A stretch of DNA of 64,000 nt, taken from Echria macrotheca (taxonomy: Eukaryota > Ascomycota > Sordariomycetes > Sordariales > Schizotheciaceae). Positions within the stretch are counted from its first letter, which is position 1; each line of letters starts with the position of its first letter. Positions 51,725-60,630 of this stretch are shown here, piece by piece. The position numbers and the translations under genes were made by a program. The stretch is from the NCBI GenBank assembly GCA_030411725.1, contig MU839828.1, positions 3,658,001 to 3,722,000 on the forward strand. The letters are read 5' to 3'. The notes below the pieces were generated by a model. The model was given only the letters and a program-made list of their open reading frames with translations. It was not told the DNA's origin and did no database searches.

Positions 51725-52578
51725 TTGGCCGGTGGCAGGGCCAATGTGGGAAAGGGTGGTGATGCCGACGTTTGGTTGAGTTCAAAGTCGAAAGCCACTT
51801 TGGGCCAGCTGTCGTCGGGTTGCCACGTGGTACCCCTGTCACAGTATCACATCAAAGTTCAAACACGTTATGGGAAAGGGGCACACGCGGGGCATTCCCC
51901 TTCCACTCCATCACTGCAATTTCTACGCTGGGGGAAGGGCTCACGGCAGCAGACCATCACCACTGCAACTTCATCTGACCTCTCGACCTGATCCTTAATC
52001 CCGTCGAATTAACGCGGTGTTCAAAGCCTCAAGTCTTGCTAATCAAATGACATGTCCAAGATCGATGTGACTAAGTCACTGCAATTTCTACCCTGACGGA
52101 GGAAGAAAAATGTGGGAAAAGTCACTGCAGCCGATTTTGGCCGCTGTTCAAACCCTCCGCCAGAGTAGAAAATGCAGTGAGTGGACGCACACCTTCAGTT
52201 TACTCATATTTTGCAAAAAATTTCCCAACACCACTCATTACACCCACACCTGGGTGGCAGGTAGCCCCTCAGTAATTGCAACTTTTCTCCCATAACCTTC
52301 CACGCCTTCCTACCCTTATTTCAACAAAGGGTAACGGAGGCCAATAACAGCCAAAACAACACCCTTATAATTACAGCACACAACCCCCTATAAAATGGTG
52401 CTCCCCACGTCATCCCGTCTTGGCATTTCACGGTTTTCGAAGGGCGGAGCAAACTCCGGATAGCTGACGCCACGGTCTTGGCACCACTATCGTCGTCGTC
52501 ATGGACCATGGTGTTGAGGTTTATTCTGTCTGCGCTTTTGTTGCACATTTTTACCAAAGCTAGTTCATCCCGCCTCCA
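51725..52578. other. Spacer with a short direct repeat
   Basis: TCACTGCAATTTCTAC occurs at 51911 and 52077 (followed by GCTG or CCTG), with partial copies at 52121 and 52270. The right part is the T-rich 3' flank of the alpha-galactosidase. No gene. Confidence 0.5.
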
Positions 52579-54000
52579 TCACGCCTTCGTCACCTTGACG
52601 ACGCGCATGTCGTGCAGGTCAATGTTGAACGACACCGACGTCCCGTTCCCGGTCTGCCCAGTGTACATCTCCTTCCAGGTGTACGACCCCGCGCCCAGCC
52701 CCGGCACATCCTTAAAGTTGACGCTATACGTGCCCGCCGACGTGCCCGCGCACAGTCCGACGACAACACCATCCGACAGCGGCCCGGCCCAGTACGGATA
52801 AATCTTGCCATTGACCGGCGCCGCAGCCCCAGGCGGCCGGAACGTGGTGGCCGCCTTGCCGAGCGGGTCCTGGTTGATGTCGATCAGGCCCTTGTTGCGG
52901 ATGATGCTGAGCGTGTTGGCCGAGATTTTGTTGAGATCGAGTCCCAGCACCAGCGGCGACTTGGTGATGGCCCACAGCCCAAAGTGCAGCTTTTCCTCGG
53001 TTGCGCTGATCTTGGCAGAGCCGAGGTACAGCATGTCGAGGTCGTTGAAGCCGCCCGGTGCGCTGTAGTTGGCGATTCCGGCTGCTGCGCTGCCGATACG
53101 TTCGACGCTTGCCCAGTCGCCCCAGTTATCGACGCTCATTCTGAGGTGGTGTCAGCTGGATGGAATAAGTGGCTTCTTTGGAATGAGGAAGAATACCTCC
53201 ACGAATGGCCATAGTCGGCACCCCACGTCCAGACCTGATCACGGCCCCAGTTGCACAGGTTGAAGTTGATCTTGCGCGTATTCTGGGCTCCGATGATGGC
53301 GTCCCGCATGGGCGCGTACCACGTCTTGGTGCTGCCGGTCGGACTGTTGCAGGTCTGCGGCCGCGGGTTCTGCTGGCACGGTGTGTAGCAGTTGTCATAC
53401 TTCCTGATACACGGTTAGTCTAACACGTTTGTAGGGCAGCTCAGGAAAGGTACCAAAAGTCCACCCCCCAGCTTGCCAGCTGCGCAACGTCTGAGGCTTC
53501 GTGGCCCTCGCTTCCGGGGTAGCCCGCACACGTCTTCTGGCCGGCACATCCGTACAGACCGAATTTGAGACCCATGTCGTGGATCTTGTCGGTTACGGCC
53601 TTGATTCCGTTGGGCCATTTCGCGGGGTCAGGAACCAGCTTGCCGCTGCTGTCACGGCTCTTGGTCGACCAGCAGTCATCGATGTTGATGTCTGCCTGCG
53701 TTAGAGACTAATTATGGACTTGAGACTAACGACTTACACTCGTACCCTAGGTCCTTGAGACCGAGAGAAATGAACTTGTTGGCTGTATCGAGGGCGTAGC
53801 TAGCTGATGCAGCGTTGCATTGTGCAACGTTCTGCGAGTAGAGTCAGTGGCTACTCCCATGAACCGGGGGCTTCTATCGACGGCGACCTTACCCAGCTGC
53901 TCCACCCCATATGCGGCTTCAGGCCGATCCCATTGTTCAAAGCCGACGTGCCCTGCGAGACAAGCACGGCCGAAACGAGAGAAGCTTTCCAGGACCTCAT
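52579..54000 (-). CDS. GH27 alpha-galactosidase, secreted
   Basis: Five exons on the minus strand (54000-53893, 53831-53738, 53691-53454, 53403-53197 and 53140-52579) join in frame to 402 aa. A signal peptide covers residues 1-20, then NNGIGLKPHMGWSSW/NVAQC across the first join. YINIDDCW, DMGLKFGLYGCAG and DFW/KYDNC follow, with the nucleophile Asp150 in KYDNC. The acid/base Asp220 is in RMSVDNWGDW. The C-terminal beta-sandwich ends VVKVTKA. It removes terminal alpha-1,6-galactose from galacto-oligosaccharides or galactomannan outside the cell. A TATA-like TATAAGGG lies about 75 bases upstream (54073-54080, minus strand). A GGCTAA site (XlnR/Xyr1-type) at 54389-54394 hints at sugar-responsive control (inference). 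Confidence 0.95.
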
Positions 54001-54776
54001 GATGGCTGGTGGCGAAATCCAGGGGTTTGAAGTTTTCTGTGAATTTCAAACAGAAGACTAGGGAGCGTCTTGCCCTTATACCGTCATTCGCCGCCGCTTT
54101 CAGGACACAACCTGGAAATCGGCTGGAGGTAAAAAATACTCCCGTAATAAACCCGATCTACCACTTTCCATGAAGAGGACGTCGCAGTCGCCTCCGGTCG
54201 GAGTACATACAAGAGACAACGCAGGTAGTAATAGATTCTACCCCAGATCTAAAGAAAGTAGGTGATCTCCGCCCTGCGGCTATTACAACTACAATATCCG
54301 GGGCTCTCAACGCCGGACCGTCGTATTGCGGGGCCTAGTATAAAGGATCGGGCGTTATGCGCTCCAATGGAGCGGAGCCGACGATCGTACCGGTAGGCTA
54401 ATCAGTGCGCCGCCCCTTGCCACAACAGGAACCCGGGAACCGGTCGCCGGCGGAGATGGATTGTTCCCCCTTTTCGCGGTTTATATTTCCCATCAATCCC
54501 GGCTTTTGATATGGTCTTGGATGGCGGGTGTTTTTCCGATTCTGAGGCCCTCCGTGCAGATGCTACCTCCTGGAGAAGTGCGGCTCCCATGGACTAATAA
54601 GACCAAGCAAAGGCTTTTCTCCGGGAGAGGAGTATTCTACGCCTGGCTTGCCGACTCGCCAAGTGCTATCACAAACGGTACTTCAAGTCACAAATCGGAA
54701 AAATAGCTCCTCAACAGACGCAGCGCCTCGTGGATATCACCATCCTCGTGGTACAAAGACACAAATCCTTGCTGTG
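54001..54776. promoter_or_regulatory. Alpha-galactosidase promoter and 3' flank of the DUF7136 gene
   Basis: Seen: TATAAGGG (minus, 54073-54080), GGCTAA (54389-54394) and several CCCCAG/CCGGGG-like CreA-type motifs. Regulatory use is inferred only. No gene. Confidence 0.4.
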
Positions 54777-55664
54777 CTATATTATCGAGAAAAGAACCAC
54801 AAGAAGCCCCAACCCCAATGTATAGCCCGACGACGATGACCGGGCTCCATGGTTTGGACGACCGGTGGCTGTCACCCCTGATGATGAACCACTCCCAGTG
54901 TTAGTCTCGGCACTGATCACTGAACTGATTGTCGACACCAGGGGGGCTCCCGACCAAGTCATAATGCGGGAGATATTCGCCGCCGCCACCTGTCCGACCA
55001 CAGCCTGACACGGATCCGCCTTCTCCGTTACGGTCGCGGTCTCAACACAGGGAAGTGTAGTCGGCGACACGGTATCAACGAACTGGGTCGTCGGCCCGAA
55101 GCTGACCTGCCCAGCTGCCGACGCGCACGTTGTCGTGGGCTGCACATCCGGCCAGTCCGCATCATACGCGACCGTGAGACGAAACGACCCATTGCTAATC
55201 GGCCACCCGAAAGAATACGTCCTTGACTGGTCCGCATCGAACTCACACCAGGGTCCGATGCTAAAAACCCACTCGAAGATGTACTCGCCCGCCAGCATCG
55301 GCTTGTCGGGCTTGTCCGTGCTGTAGATCGGGAAGTGGGAGAGGCCGACGAACGGGTTTTGTTGGAGCGGGTAGCCGGGCTGGTAGAAGCTCTGGGGCAC
55401 ACCGATGGAGCCGGTGTCGGCGAAGAGACCCGGTGTTGTCGAGCTGACGGTCCAGTCGAAGCGCCATTTGTGGGGGCCGGCGATGGGTTCGTTTTGCACG
55501 GCGATGACGACGCCGAGGCCGCGGTTGGGGTTCACGCGGTAGCGACCGTTTGCGAGGGGGGTGATGATGTCGAGTTCCACGGTGGTATTGGCCGCTGAGC
55601 AGGGCGTGGCTAGGAGGAGTGCAGGGATGAGGTAGCCCGCCCAGCGACAGGTAGGGTAGAACAT
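54777..55664 (-). CDS. GPI-anchored surface protein, DUF7136-like
   Basis: Intronless, 295 aa. Signal peptide 1-24 (ALLLATPCSAA). A beta-rich ectodomain begins NTTVELDIITPLANGRYRVN and contains VVIAVQNEPIAGPHKWRFDW, with Trp/Cys-bearing strands (FSIGPWCEFD) as in fungal DUF7136 proteins. A Ser/Thr-rich stalk follows, then Gly/Ser-rich sequence and a hydrophobic end (YTLGLGLLVVLFSII) after small residues, a GPI-attachment signal. Four or more cysteines in the ectodomain probably form disulphides. Cell-surface role unknown. Family call moderate, GPI prediction good. Confidence 0.78.
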   Translation of the reverse strand: MFYPTCRWAGYLIPALLLATPCSAANTTVELDIITPLANGRYRVNPNRGLGVVIAVQNEPIAGPHKWRFDWTVSSTTPGLFADTGSIGVPQSFYQPGYPLQQNPFVGLSHFPIYSTDKPDKPMLAGEYIFEWVFSIGPWCEFDADQSRTYSFGWPISNGSFRLTVAYDADWPDVQPTTTCASAAGQVSFGPTTQFVDTVSPTTLPCVETATVTEKADPCQAVVGQVAAANISRIMTWSGAPLVSTISSVISAETNTGSGSSSGVTATGRPNHGARSSSSGYTLGLGLLVVLFSII

Positions 55665-56852
55665 CGGACTTGCGGGTAGGCCTACTTGCGAGGGAGCTGC
55701 GAGGGAGGTGCGCGAGACAGGTGAAGATTCCCAATCTGGAATGAGGACATGAAGAGTAGTGGATAAGCGCGGATGTCGAGAGGAACAGTGACTGCCCTTC
55801 TTGGTTCACGAAATGCAGGAGCGTGTCTCGGAGGCAAGGCAGGAACGATGGGCGTGTGTGGGTCCAGAATTCTTACCTCGTGTCCCAATTCGTGCCCACG
55901 ACGCGAAATGTACGCTGCGACAAAAATTACTGATCTCGGATTTGATCCAACTGCTGCCCATTTTTCCTTTTCATACGCGCTCAGATCTGGCCCGTTAGAA
56001 GGATGAAGCCCAAGTCGTCACGTACAAACGTGATCGTTCGCAAGTATATTTCCAGTACCTCTTGGATTCCTGGAATAGTGGCATACAACCGTCAGGATTC
56101 CCACCTTCGCAGTGTAGGCAACTGTCTCCCTTTGCTTTGGAGCGAGAGATTTGGGGGATACATCTAACATTTCTAACACAGAATAGCAATCTGGGATCCC
56201 CGCCGTGTGCCACTTGCAACGAGAACACGAAAGTGCCCCAGGCACTGCCAGGCGGGAACTTGGCAGGCGTGTTAAGGGGGGCTACAACCCAAAGCTCGGC
56301 GGAAGTGCTGCTATCGGTTTGGACAATACTTCGATCGAATACTCTCCTAGAGTGTCTCGGCAAAAGTCGTGGCTAACAAATAAGATACTGCTTAAGGCCA
56401 GAGGGAGATACCGAAATGCAGCAAGCGTTAGTAGCACTATGCAGTGCAGATTCGCATTCTCTCGGCGTGCTTTGCGGGGTACTAGGTATTCACAGCATGT
56501 TCTTCCGCCCTACACAGTATGTGTTTAGTACATTCGCAGCCTGATCCCCGCAAATAGCAATTATTGACGAACGGTCGAGACAGCAGCCACGTGCTGGTAG
56601 GGAGGTCCTGATTTGGGAATTCGCAACCACCACGATGCAGGGAACATTGGATGGCATGTCAGGACGTCCAATGAAATCGAAGAGTTGGCAGCGGAAGGGA
56701 ACGCCACATCATCCAGCTGAACCTCCTTTTGGATAAGCACAGGCAGAAGGGGACAAGGCTGTGGCCATGAAGCAAGCTTATCATCGCTCCATCCCACCTC
56801 TGACCCCGCTCAGATTTATCTCCTTCCTTTCGACTTCGTCTCCATCATCGCA
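55665..56852. other. Gene-poor divergent spacer
   Basis: Lies between the divergent DUF7136 and His-rich membrane protein genes. ORFs are short and on competing frames. I see nothing supportable. Confidence 0.55.
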
Positions 56853-58196
56853 ATGGGCTTCTGGCGGAACCTCGAGCGCAGCATCGATCAATTCTTCGAC
56901 TTCAGCCCGGCCGTATACCGGCGCGAAATCGAGCCCCTGAGCGAACCACAGCTCCGCAGACTACATGCACAAATTCAGCGCAAAGTTCTGGGCTCGACCG
57001 TCGGGGCCGGGGCATCTGTTGCCGCGGCCCCGGCCACGTTGGGTGCAAGCCTAGCGCTCACGGCCATCTCGGCACGCCGGATGGACGTCAACTCGCAGCG
57101 ACTCGACGTTATCGAGGCACGACTGCGTGAAAAGGGGTGGACGGGGAACGACTTTGACATGGGCGATTTCCTGCTGGGCGTCGGTCCGGTCGCACTTGGA
57201 CATTTGATCCCCGGTGCGGATCATGTCGGCCATCATCTTGTCGACCGCGCCGTGGACCATGCTGCGGGGACACTCGCCGCGCATCATGGAACAAACCACA
57301 TGGTCGAGCAAGGTGCAAACCATCTGGCACACATGGCGGGGAACCATGGCGCGGGTGCGGGCGATATGATTGTTGCGGGAGGACGGGGCACAGTGCAGGC
57401 GGCCCACGAGGCTGTGTACAAGTCGACCCATACCGGTTTCCAGCAGTGGGCTGAGAGCCAGGGAGCGGATGCAATACATGCTGCGACCAAGAAGGCGGGG
57501 GGGAAAGTCGCGTCGTTGGCTGTGTCTTCTGTCATGGAGAAGTTGAATTCGGATCGAGCTAAGGCGGAGGAGTCATCATCAACGCGCAAACCTGTCTCTA
57601 GCCCTGCTCCGGGCAAGCGGCCTGACAAGATAACTGCTGGTGACGGGGGAGTCTCCAAGGCTGCAAGGGAAGGTTCACGACCGATAGTTCGTGAAAGACC
57701 TGGTCGGGCAACAACGACTGGACCTTCCAAGCCGCCTCCAGCTACCAAACCGACGACTCAAAAGACACATGTGTCCTCCGCCACGATCACCACGACAACA
57801 CCGGTGCGACCGACTATCTCGGCCAGAGAAAGAGGAATCACGCGTATCATGACGCTCCTCTATCCCGTGCTCGTCCATACCCTCTTCGGCGACTCCTCCG
57901 CACTCCCGGTGTTGACGGCCTCGGCGCTGCTGATCATCGCCTCCTTGATCCTCCGACGAGAACAAATCCCCCGGATTTCGGCATTCTTCATCCCGGCGCT
58001 TGTCCTCTGCGATGTCTCCAGCGCAATGCTCTGGATGGCAAGTATAGGAATCGTGGGATTGGATCGGATTGGGTGGGCTGCGGTTGTAAGATGGATCAGA
58101 GTGGTTGTGAGTGTGCTCCTGGCGGTGGTGTTATCTTTGGTGGCGGTCGTCGTTGTGGTGTTTATTGTGGGCCTTTTGCTCTCCTATTTTTCTTGA
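56853..58196 (+). CDS. His-rich, glycine-zipper and multi-span membrane protein, unknown
   Basis: Intronless, 447 aa. The N-terminus (MGFWRNLERSIDQFFDFSP) is amphipathic. Residues about 45-85 form a small-residue-rich hydrophobic hairpin (STVGAGASVAAAPATLGASL) with glycine-zipper spacing, followed by RRMDVNSQRLDVIEARLREKGW. Residues 110-170 are His-rich with HxxH patterns (GADHVGHHLVDRAVDHAAG, AHHGTNHMVEQGANHLAHMAG). A disordered Ser/Thr/Pro/Lys region covers 235-330. The C-terminus holds about four membrane spans, the last being exceptionally Val-rich. I do not recognise the family. The His cluster could bind metal; the zipper could insert in membranes. Both are inference. Confidence 0.6.
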   Translation: MGFWRNLERSIDQFFDFSPAVYRREIEPLSEPQLRRLHAQIQRKVLGSTVGAGASVAAAPATLGASLALTAISARRMDVNSQRLDVIEARLREKGWTGNDFDMGDFLLGVGPVALGHLIPGADHVGHHLVDRAVDHAAGTLAAHHGTNHMVEQGANHLAHMAGNHGAGAGDMIVAGGRGTVQAAHEAVYKSTHTGFQQWAESQGADAIHAATKKAGGKVASLAVSSVMEKLNSDRAKAEESSSTRKPVSSPAPGKRPDKITAGDGGVSKAAREGSRPIVRERPGRATTTGPSKPPPATKPTTQKTHVSSATITTTTPVRPTISARERGITRIMTLLYPVLVHTLFGDSSALPVLTASALLIIASLILRREQIPRISAFFIPALVLCDVSSAMLWMASIGIVGLDRIGWAAVVRWIRVVVSVLLAVVLSLVAVVVVVFIVGLLLSYFS

Positions 58197-58567
58197 GACT
58201 TTGTTATTGTTTGCCTGTCTTTTAGTTTCGCACTCTCGTCTTTTGATCTTGGCAGTGCCAGGGGTTGGGTTGAGCACGCAAGATACGAGGGGATCCGAAG
58301 TCAATATCTGGCGGACCCCTGATCGCCTCATCCTTCAACACTAGGCCGGCGCCACCGGCACACACGTCCTATCGACTTCCAAGTAATTCTGGAAATTAGA
58401 AACCTTGTCTGGTCAGGCCGGCTTGTTGATGGAGTCCGCTAAGTTGATTCCGTCATGGTGGAGACTTTCCAAGACACCAAGCCAGGACTACCAGGAGTAT
58501 TTATAGCTCTTAACCCTGTCCTGCATCTCAACTCAGCACAACTCGTTTATCACTTTAAAGCATCAAG
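58197..58567. other. Intergenic promoter
   Basis: 3' flank of the His-rich gene and promoter of the amidotransferase. No other feature. Confidence 0.5.
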
Positions 58568-59481
58568 ATGGGAGACCAACGCAGAGATGAGACTACAGAG
58601 CAAGCCGGGGAGACACCGACTGTGCGCATGATGGTGCTCGAAACCGACGAGCCACACCACGAGACCCAGTCCCGCCGCGGCACCTTCGGTTCCATTCTCC
58701 ACAAGCACTTCACCGACGCTGGTGCCGCCCACGATCCACCGCTGGGTATCGAGACGGACCGCCGGTTCGTGGTTACGGAAAAGGGCGGCACGATGCCCAA
58801 ACTCGAGGACTTTGAGAGTTGTCACGCGCTCCTCATCACGGGGAGCGTGTACGACGCGCACGGGGATGTCCCCTGGATTCTAGAATTACTTGAGCTGCTC
58901 AAGAGCATGTTCCTCCCAGTCCTCTTAAACACTTTGAAATGCTAACGACAGCAGAACTGTGGATCCACCACCCCGACATGCACTTCTCCGGCGTCTGCTT
59001 TGGCCACCAACTCCTCTGCCGCATGCTCGGCGCCACCATCCGCCCCTCGCCGACAGGCGACTGGGAACTGGGCCACAGCAAGGTCTCGCTCCACCCTGTG
59101 GGGAAGAAACTCTTCCGGACGGACGACGACGCCGTGTATCTCCACCAGATGCACCAGGACCACGTGGTTGCGCCTCCCACGCCCGAAACTGCGGGTGGGC
59201 TGCTGAGACCGGGGGAGAAGGTCGAGGTGTGGGGGTATAGTGAGCACACGGCCGTGCAGGGGGTTTATATCCGCGGGAGGATGTTCACGACGCAGGCGCA
59301 TTTGGCGTTTGATGAGGGTATGGTGAAGAGGCAGATTGAGATGCGGGTCGAGAGTGGGAGTTTGGAAGATGGGGAGCTTGCGGATCAGGCGAAGGAGACA
59401 GGGGCGCTTGAGACGGATGGGGACTTGGTGGCGGGGGCTATATTGAGTTTTTTTCATGGGGAGGATGAGGGGATTGAGTAG
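58568..59481 (+). CDS. Class I glutamine amidotransferase-like protein, with a likely GC-AG intron
   Basis: Exons 58568-58904 and 58955-59481 give 287 aa. The frames of the two halves can be joined only if the donor is GC (GCATGT at 58905), with acceptor CAG at 58952-58954. This gives LELLKKLWIHHPDMHF. A NAGNAG alternative acceptor 3 bases earlier gives KTEL. The GATase nucleophile elbow is GVCFGHQLL with the catalytic Cys. The Glu-His pair region is less clear, but LHQMHQDHV and YSEHTAVQGVYI match the class I fold, in which a late His is catalytic. The N-terminal 25 residues are charged and variable. Stand-alone GATase-like proteins hydrolyse gamma-glutamyl bonds of glutamine or other substrates. 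The partner is unknown. Confidence 0.82.
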
Positions 59482-59750
59482 TGTGATGTCAATTATGGGA
59501 GTAAAGGTTTGGGGTTGTGGGGCGTGGTGTGGCATGAACGAGGGCAAACTCAGGGGAAAAGCATATCCAGGTACCTTCGCTTCCGGTTGGGAATAGTACG
59601 TGGCAGTTTGCAAACACACCTAAGTTTGTCTCGCGGACTCTGTTAGCGGTATTATTCTTCCAGCATAGCGTAAAAGCCAGGTAAAACACGTCAGAGGTTT
59701 CCGGGTATATAACCTCGAAACTCGCTATCCTTCATACCGAAAACCCAGGA

Positions 59751-59873
59751 GGGCGGGTAGCGTAGTGGTCAGCGCGTTCCTAAGCGTTTCAGCGTTGTTT
59801 TCTTCACCATTGATTACCTATGCATTACTCCAGCGTTTAGCGAAAGACCTGGGTTCGAATCCCAGCCCGCCCA
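59751..59873 (+). tRNA. Split tRNA-like gene, isotype not determined
   Basis: The acceptor stem GGGCGGG (59751-59757) pairs fully with CCCGCCC (59866-59872), discriminator A. The A box (TAGCGTAGTGG) and B box (GGTTCGAATCC, inside CTGGGTTCGAATCCCAG) are perfect. The D arm GCGT..GCGC closes. The span is 123 bases, so an intron of about 48 would be needed. The anticodon arm is odd: TTCCT against AGCGA leaves a C-C mismatch, and no U33 falls in the right place, so I cannot name the anticodon. Either an unusual intron-containing tRNA or a Pol III-type pseudogene. Confidence 0.55.
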
Positions 59874-60008
59874 ACTCTCCATCCTCTAGGGTGGAACCTC
59901 TTTTTTGAGATACTTCTCTCCCAGCAAATTGGTCTCAAGGAACTGAGGAAGATGCACACTAATATAGAGTCTCCGTATCGCGGCATCTTGATCCCTACAC
60001 CACCAGTT

Positions 60009-60278
60009 TGTGATGACTAATATTAGCATCGACTTAGCATCGACAAAGACGCTACATCTAGCGTGTTGACATGGTTAACAGCCCCCTTTTGCCTTTCCCA
60101 TCCTTTATATGCCTCCCAGTCTTTCCCCTCTATGCCTCCCTTTATATTTAACGTCTAACACCAGAGCAAAAAAGCACAACGCAACTTTAAAAAAAATTAT
60201 CAAGGGCCCCTAATCGAGGCCTATATAGGTAGTATACAAACCACGCCTCCGCAACCTCAAACCCGGTGCTTCCTAACA
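60009..60278 (+). mobile_element. LTR retrotransposon relic (LTR plus primer-site start)
   Basis: Begins TGTGATGACTAATATTAGC and ends TTCCTAACA (TG...CA ends). Immediately after is TTGGTGCCGC (60279), which looks like a primer-binding site. Inside are CTTTATATGCC and CTATATAGG TATA-like elements. It lies 135 bases downstream of the tRNA-like gene. About 350 bases of internal remnant (to about 60600) follow with no intact protein. No second LTR is in the window, so it is truncated. Confidence 0.45.
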
Positions 60279-60630
60279 TTGGTGCCGCTCTTGTTATCTT
60301 CCGACTTATCCCCGTCGGCCGAGGTCAAGCGCATTACGACCACATTATAGAGACCATTGTGGAGCGCTCACTTGCAGATACGACAGGAAGTTGCCGGTAA
60401 ATATATATGTCTGTCGACTCAATTATTCCTGTAAATCGGCTCCGTCTATTGCTCAGCTCATTGGGGGCAGGTGAGTAGATCCAGGAATGCGATGGTCTCC
60501 CCCTCGAACAACTGCAAGGACAAAAGAATGTCAATTTCATCTACCTCCTAACGACGGGTATGTTATGCTCTCCAAATGATCTCCAATGAGTGACTCCCAA
60601 TAGGTAGCATGGCAGCCACCTAGAAAGCCA

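Noticed and set aside
59780..59800. Reading the tRNA-like gene as a UCA-anticodon (selenocysteine/opal) tRNA by using the extended stem
   Set aside because: It needs a 10-bp anticodon stem and there is no long acceptor stem; ascomycetes generally lack the selenocysteine system.
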